64,000 nt of DNA from CBDDBH01 sp965225625 (GTDB lineage: Bacteria > Pseudomonadota > Gammaproteobacteria > JADZEE01). Location: positions 62,001 through 126,000 of the forward strand of contig CBDDBH010000032.1 in assembly GCA_965225625.1 (NCBI GenBank). Reading direction: 5' to 3'. Numbering within the stretch: the stretch's first letter is position 1; each line of letters begins with the position of its first letter. The position numbers and the translations under genes are program-made. Positions 62,721-64,000 of the stretch are shown here, one piece after another. Under the pieces are notes generated by a model. The model was not told where the DNA came from. It ran no database searches and was given only the letters and a program-made list of their open reading frames with translations.

Positions 62721-63797
62721 ATGCAACCTGCCATCCGCTCCCAGGAAGTAAATCCGGCTAAGCTCGCAATATTGTTCAAAAAGCAATTTAAAATGAGCAA
62801 ATTTTCGGCAGGCGAGACAGTCATGTGTCTGACGGATCTGAGCACCCGTCGCGAATATGTCGAAGCCACCTTTGCCGCAGCGGAAGAATGCGGTGCGGAT
62901 GTCTACGAGTTGTGCGTGAACTCGGTACCCTCGTGGACCAAGGTTGGCGTCCCCACGATTGGCCAGTGCAAGGGAACTTTGGAAGCGGCCAAGGCGGCGG
63001 ACATTATGGTCATCTTCCATGTGCCGCTGTTCACCAGTTGGCTGAAGGAGGTGCGCGCGGCGGGTACCCGCGCGCTCATGATCATCGACGGACCGGATGA
63101 TTTGGAACAACTGATGGCGCCACCCGGGCTCAAAGAGGCGGTGGTATATGCCGATCAATTACTGGCCAAAACCAAGCAAGCGCGTGTCACCAGCGAGGCC
63201 GGTACGGATCTTACCTATACCTGTGGCGACTATCCCGTTATGAGCCAGTATGGCTATGCGGACGAGCCCGGACGCTTCGACCATTGGGGCGCCGGCCATG
63301 TCCATACTTTCCCGAACGAAGGCTCGGCCAACGGCGTTGTGGTATTTCAACCCGGCGATATTGTCATCCTGCCTTATTGCCGCTACGTACAAGACGAAGT
63401 GCGGTTACAGATCGAGGACGGCTTCATCACTCATATGGAAGGTCAACTCGACGCCAAGCTTATGAAGGACTGGCTGACGGACAATCTCAAAGACGCTGAC
63501 GACAGAGATCCATTTGCAATCTCGCATCTGGGCTGGGGCATGAATCCGCAGGCCGTGTGGTACGGCATTGCCTTGAACGGTGACGAACCCGAGCGCAGCC
63601 GTGCTGCGGCACGCACGTTCCCAGGTAACTTCCTGTTTTCCACTGGGCCGAACAATCAGGGTGGTGGTAAGCGCACCACGCGAGGGCATTACGACGTGCC
63701 GATGCGCGATTGCACCATTGAACTGGATGGTCAGGTAATCATCGACAAAGGAAAAATCGTCGATGAAAACATGATTGTTCAGCGCGTTAGCATTTAA
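62721..63797 (+). CDS. NicX/M29-like dioxygenase-family protein
   Basis: Resembles the 2,5-dihydroxypyridine 5,6-dioxygenase (NicX) family, a relative of M29 aminopeptidases. N-terminal KFSAGETVMCLTDLSTRREY, central DHWGAGHVHTFPNEGSANGV (metal region), and C-terminal SHLGWGMNP and GGKRTTRGHYDVPM. 358 residues. NicX opens the pyridine ring in nicotinate degradation; whether this enzyme uses a pyridine or another aromatic is unknown. A CoxG-like gene follows 27 bases later. Confidence 0.75.
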   Translation: MQPAIRSQEVNPAKLAILFKKQFKMSKFSAGETVMCLTDLSTRREYVEATFAAAEECGADVYELCVNSVPSWTKVGVPTIGQCKGTLEAAKAADIMVIFHVPLFTSWLKEVRAAGTRALMIIDGPDDLEQLMAPPGLKEAVVYADQLLAKTKQARVTSEAGTDLTYTCGDYPVMSQYGYADEPGRFDHWGAGHVHTFPNEGSANGVVVFQPGDIVILPYCRYVQDEVRLQIEDGFITHMEGQLDAKLMKDWLTDNLKDADDRDPFAISHLGWGMNPQAVWYGIALNGDEPERSRAAARTFPGNFLFSTGPNNQGGGKRTTRGHYDVPMRDCTIELDGQVIIDKGKIVDENMIVQRVSI

Positions 63798-63824
63798 CTC
63801 AGTTATAACTTTAAGGAACAAAAC

Positions 63825-64000
63825 TTGAAAATTGAAAACCGGTTTGTGGTTGCCGCACCCATCGAAAAAGTGTGGGCATCCATTACCAACCCTGAAATTG
63901 TCGCGCCATGCATCCCCGGCTGCGAAGACGTCGAGGTACTTAGTCCAACTTCCTACAAGGCCAAAGTAAAAATCGCTGTGGGCCCCATTAAGGCGGGTTT
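63825..64000 (+). CDS. CoxG/SRPBCC-family protein (3' partial)
   Basis: TTG start with AAGGAAC upstream, reading KIENRFVVAAPIEKVW, then NPEIVAPCIPGCEDVEVLSP and YKAKVKIAVGPIKAG at the window end. This is the carbon-monoxide-dehydrogenase subunit G-like (SRPBCC) family, common beside molybdenum hydroxylase genes. Cut by the window edge. Confidence 0.85.
   Translation, partial: MKIENRFVVAAPIEKVWASITNPEIVAPCIPGCEDVEVLSPTSYKAKVKIAVGPIKAG

Overview
The window reads as a chromosomal segment of a free-living, probably gammaproteobacterial Gram-negative. The basis is a single-operon type II secretion system in the Xanthomonas order (E-F-G-H-I-J-K-L-M-N-D), outer-membrane beta-barrels, a TtgD/MlaC-type protein and c-di-GMP proteins, in dense GC-rich coding sequence with short gaps. 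No rRNA, tRNA, CRISPR array, integrase or intact insertion sequence was recognised, and no dedicated DNA-binding transcriptional regulator. Species cannot be named from sequence alone.

Region 1 (1-11.4 kb, + strand): three large co-directional genes. They are a giant NHL-propeller protein with two tandem caspase/legumain-like domains (the second lacks its catalytic residues), a FecR-TPR-outer-membrane barrel protein, and a CHASE2 adenylate cyclase. They may form an envelope-sensing or cAMP signalling group.

Region 2 (11.7-22.0 kb, - strand): a complete-looking type II secretion operon gspE to gspD, with a GspN/XpsN-type protein in place of canonical GspC and no prepilin peptidase gene.

Region 3 (22.3-34.6 kb): accessory genes and gene decay. 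It has a GFA-family protein, a cyclase-family hydrolase, a bacterial voltage-gated cation channel with a calcium-channel-like filter, and a GIY-YIG protein. A heme-oxygenase-fold (TenA/PqqC-like) gene is broken by one in-frame TGA. A DUF3604 gene survives only as its 3' end, and an HpaB-type monooxygenase is frameshifted by one base. A c-di-GMP block follows: two paralogous PilZ-DUF1631-like proteins and a PAS-GGDEF-EAL protein.

Region 4 (34.8-54.9 kb): catabolic and oxidative genes. It holds two Rieske oxygenases, a sulfite-oxidase-like molybdoenzyme, an alpha/beta hydrolase, an amidohydrolase, a DUF5916 outer-membrane protein, MFS transporters, SDRs (two with Phe in place of the catalytic Tyr), an enoyl-CoA hydratase, a luciferase-like oxidoreductase, a class 3 lipase and a PQQ dehydrogenase.

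Region 5 (55-64 kb): a methyltransferase, a lone MlaC-like protein and a ChaC-like protein. Then comes a tight five-gene catabolic operon (SDR, double-EthD protein, MFS, mandelate-racemase-like enzyme, acyl-CoA ligase), divergent from a NicX/M29-like dioxygenase and a CoxG-like protein cut by the window end. Together these suggest degradation of an aromatic or N-heteroaromatic acid through a CoA thioester.

Several families of short palindromic repeats sit between genes, including a tandem 19-bp unit present in 2 copies at one locus and 4 at another.
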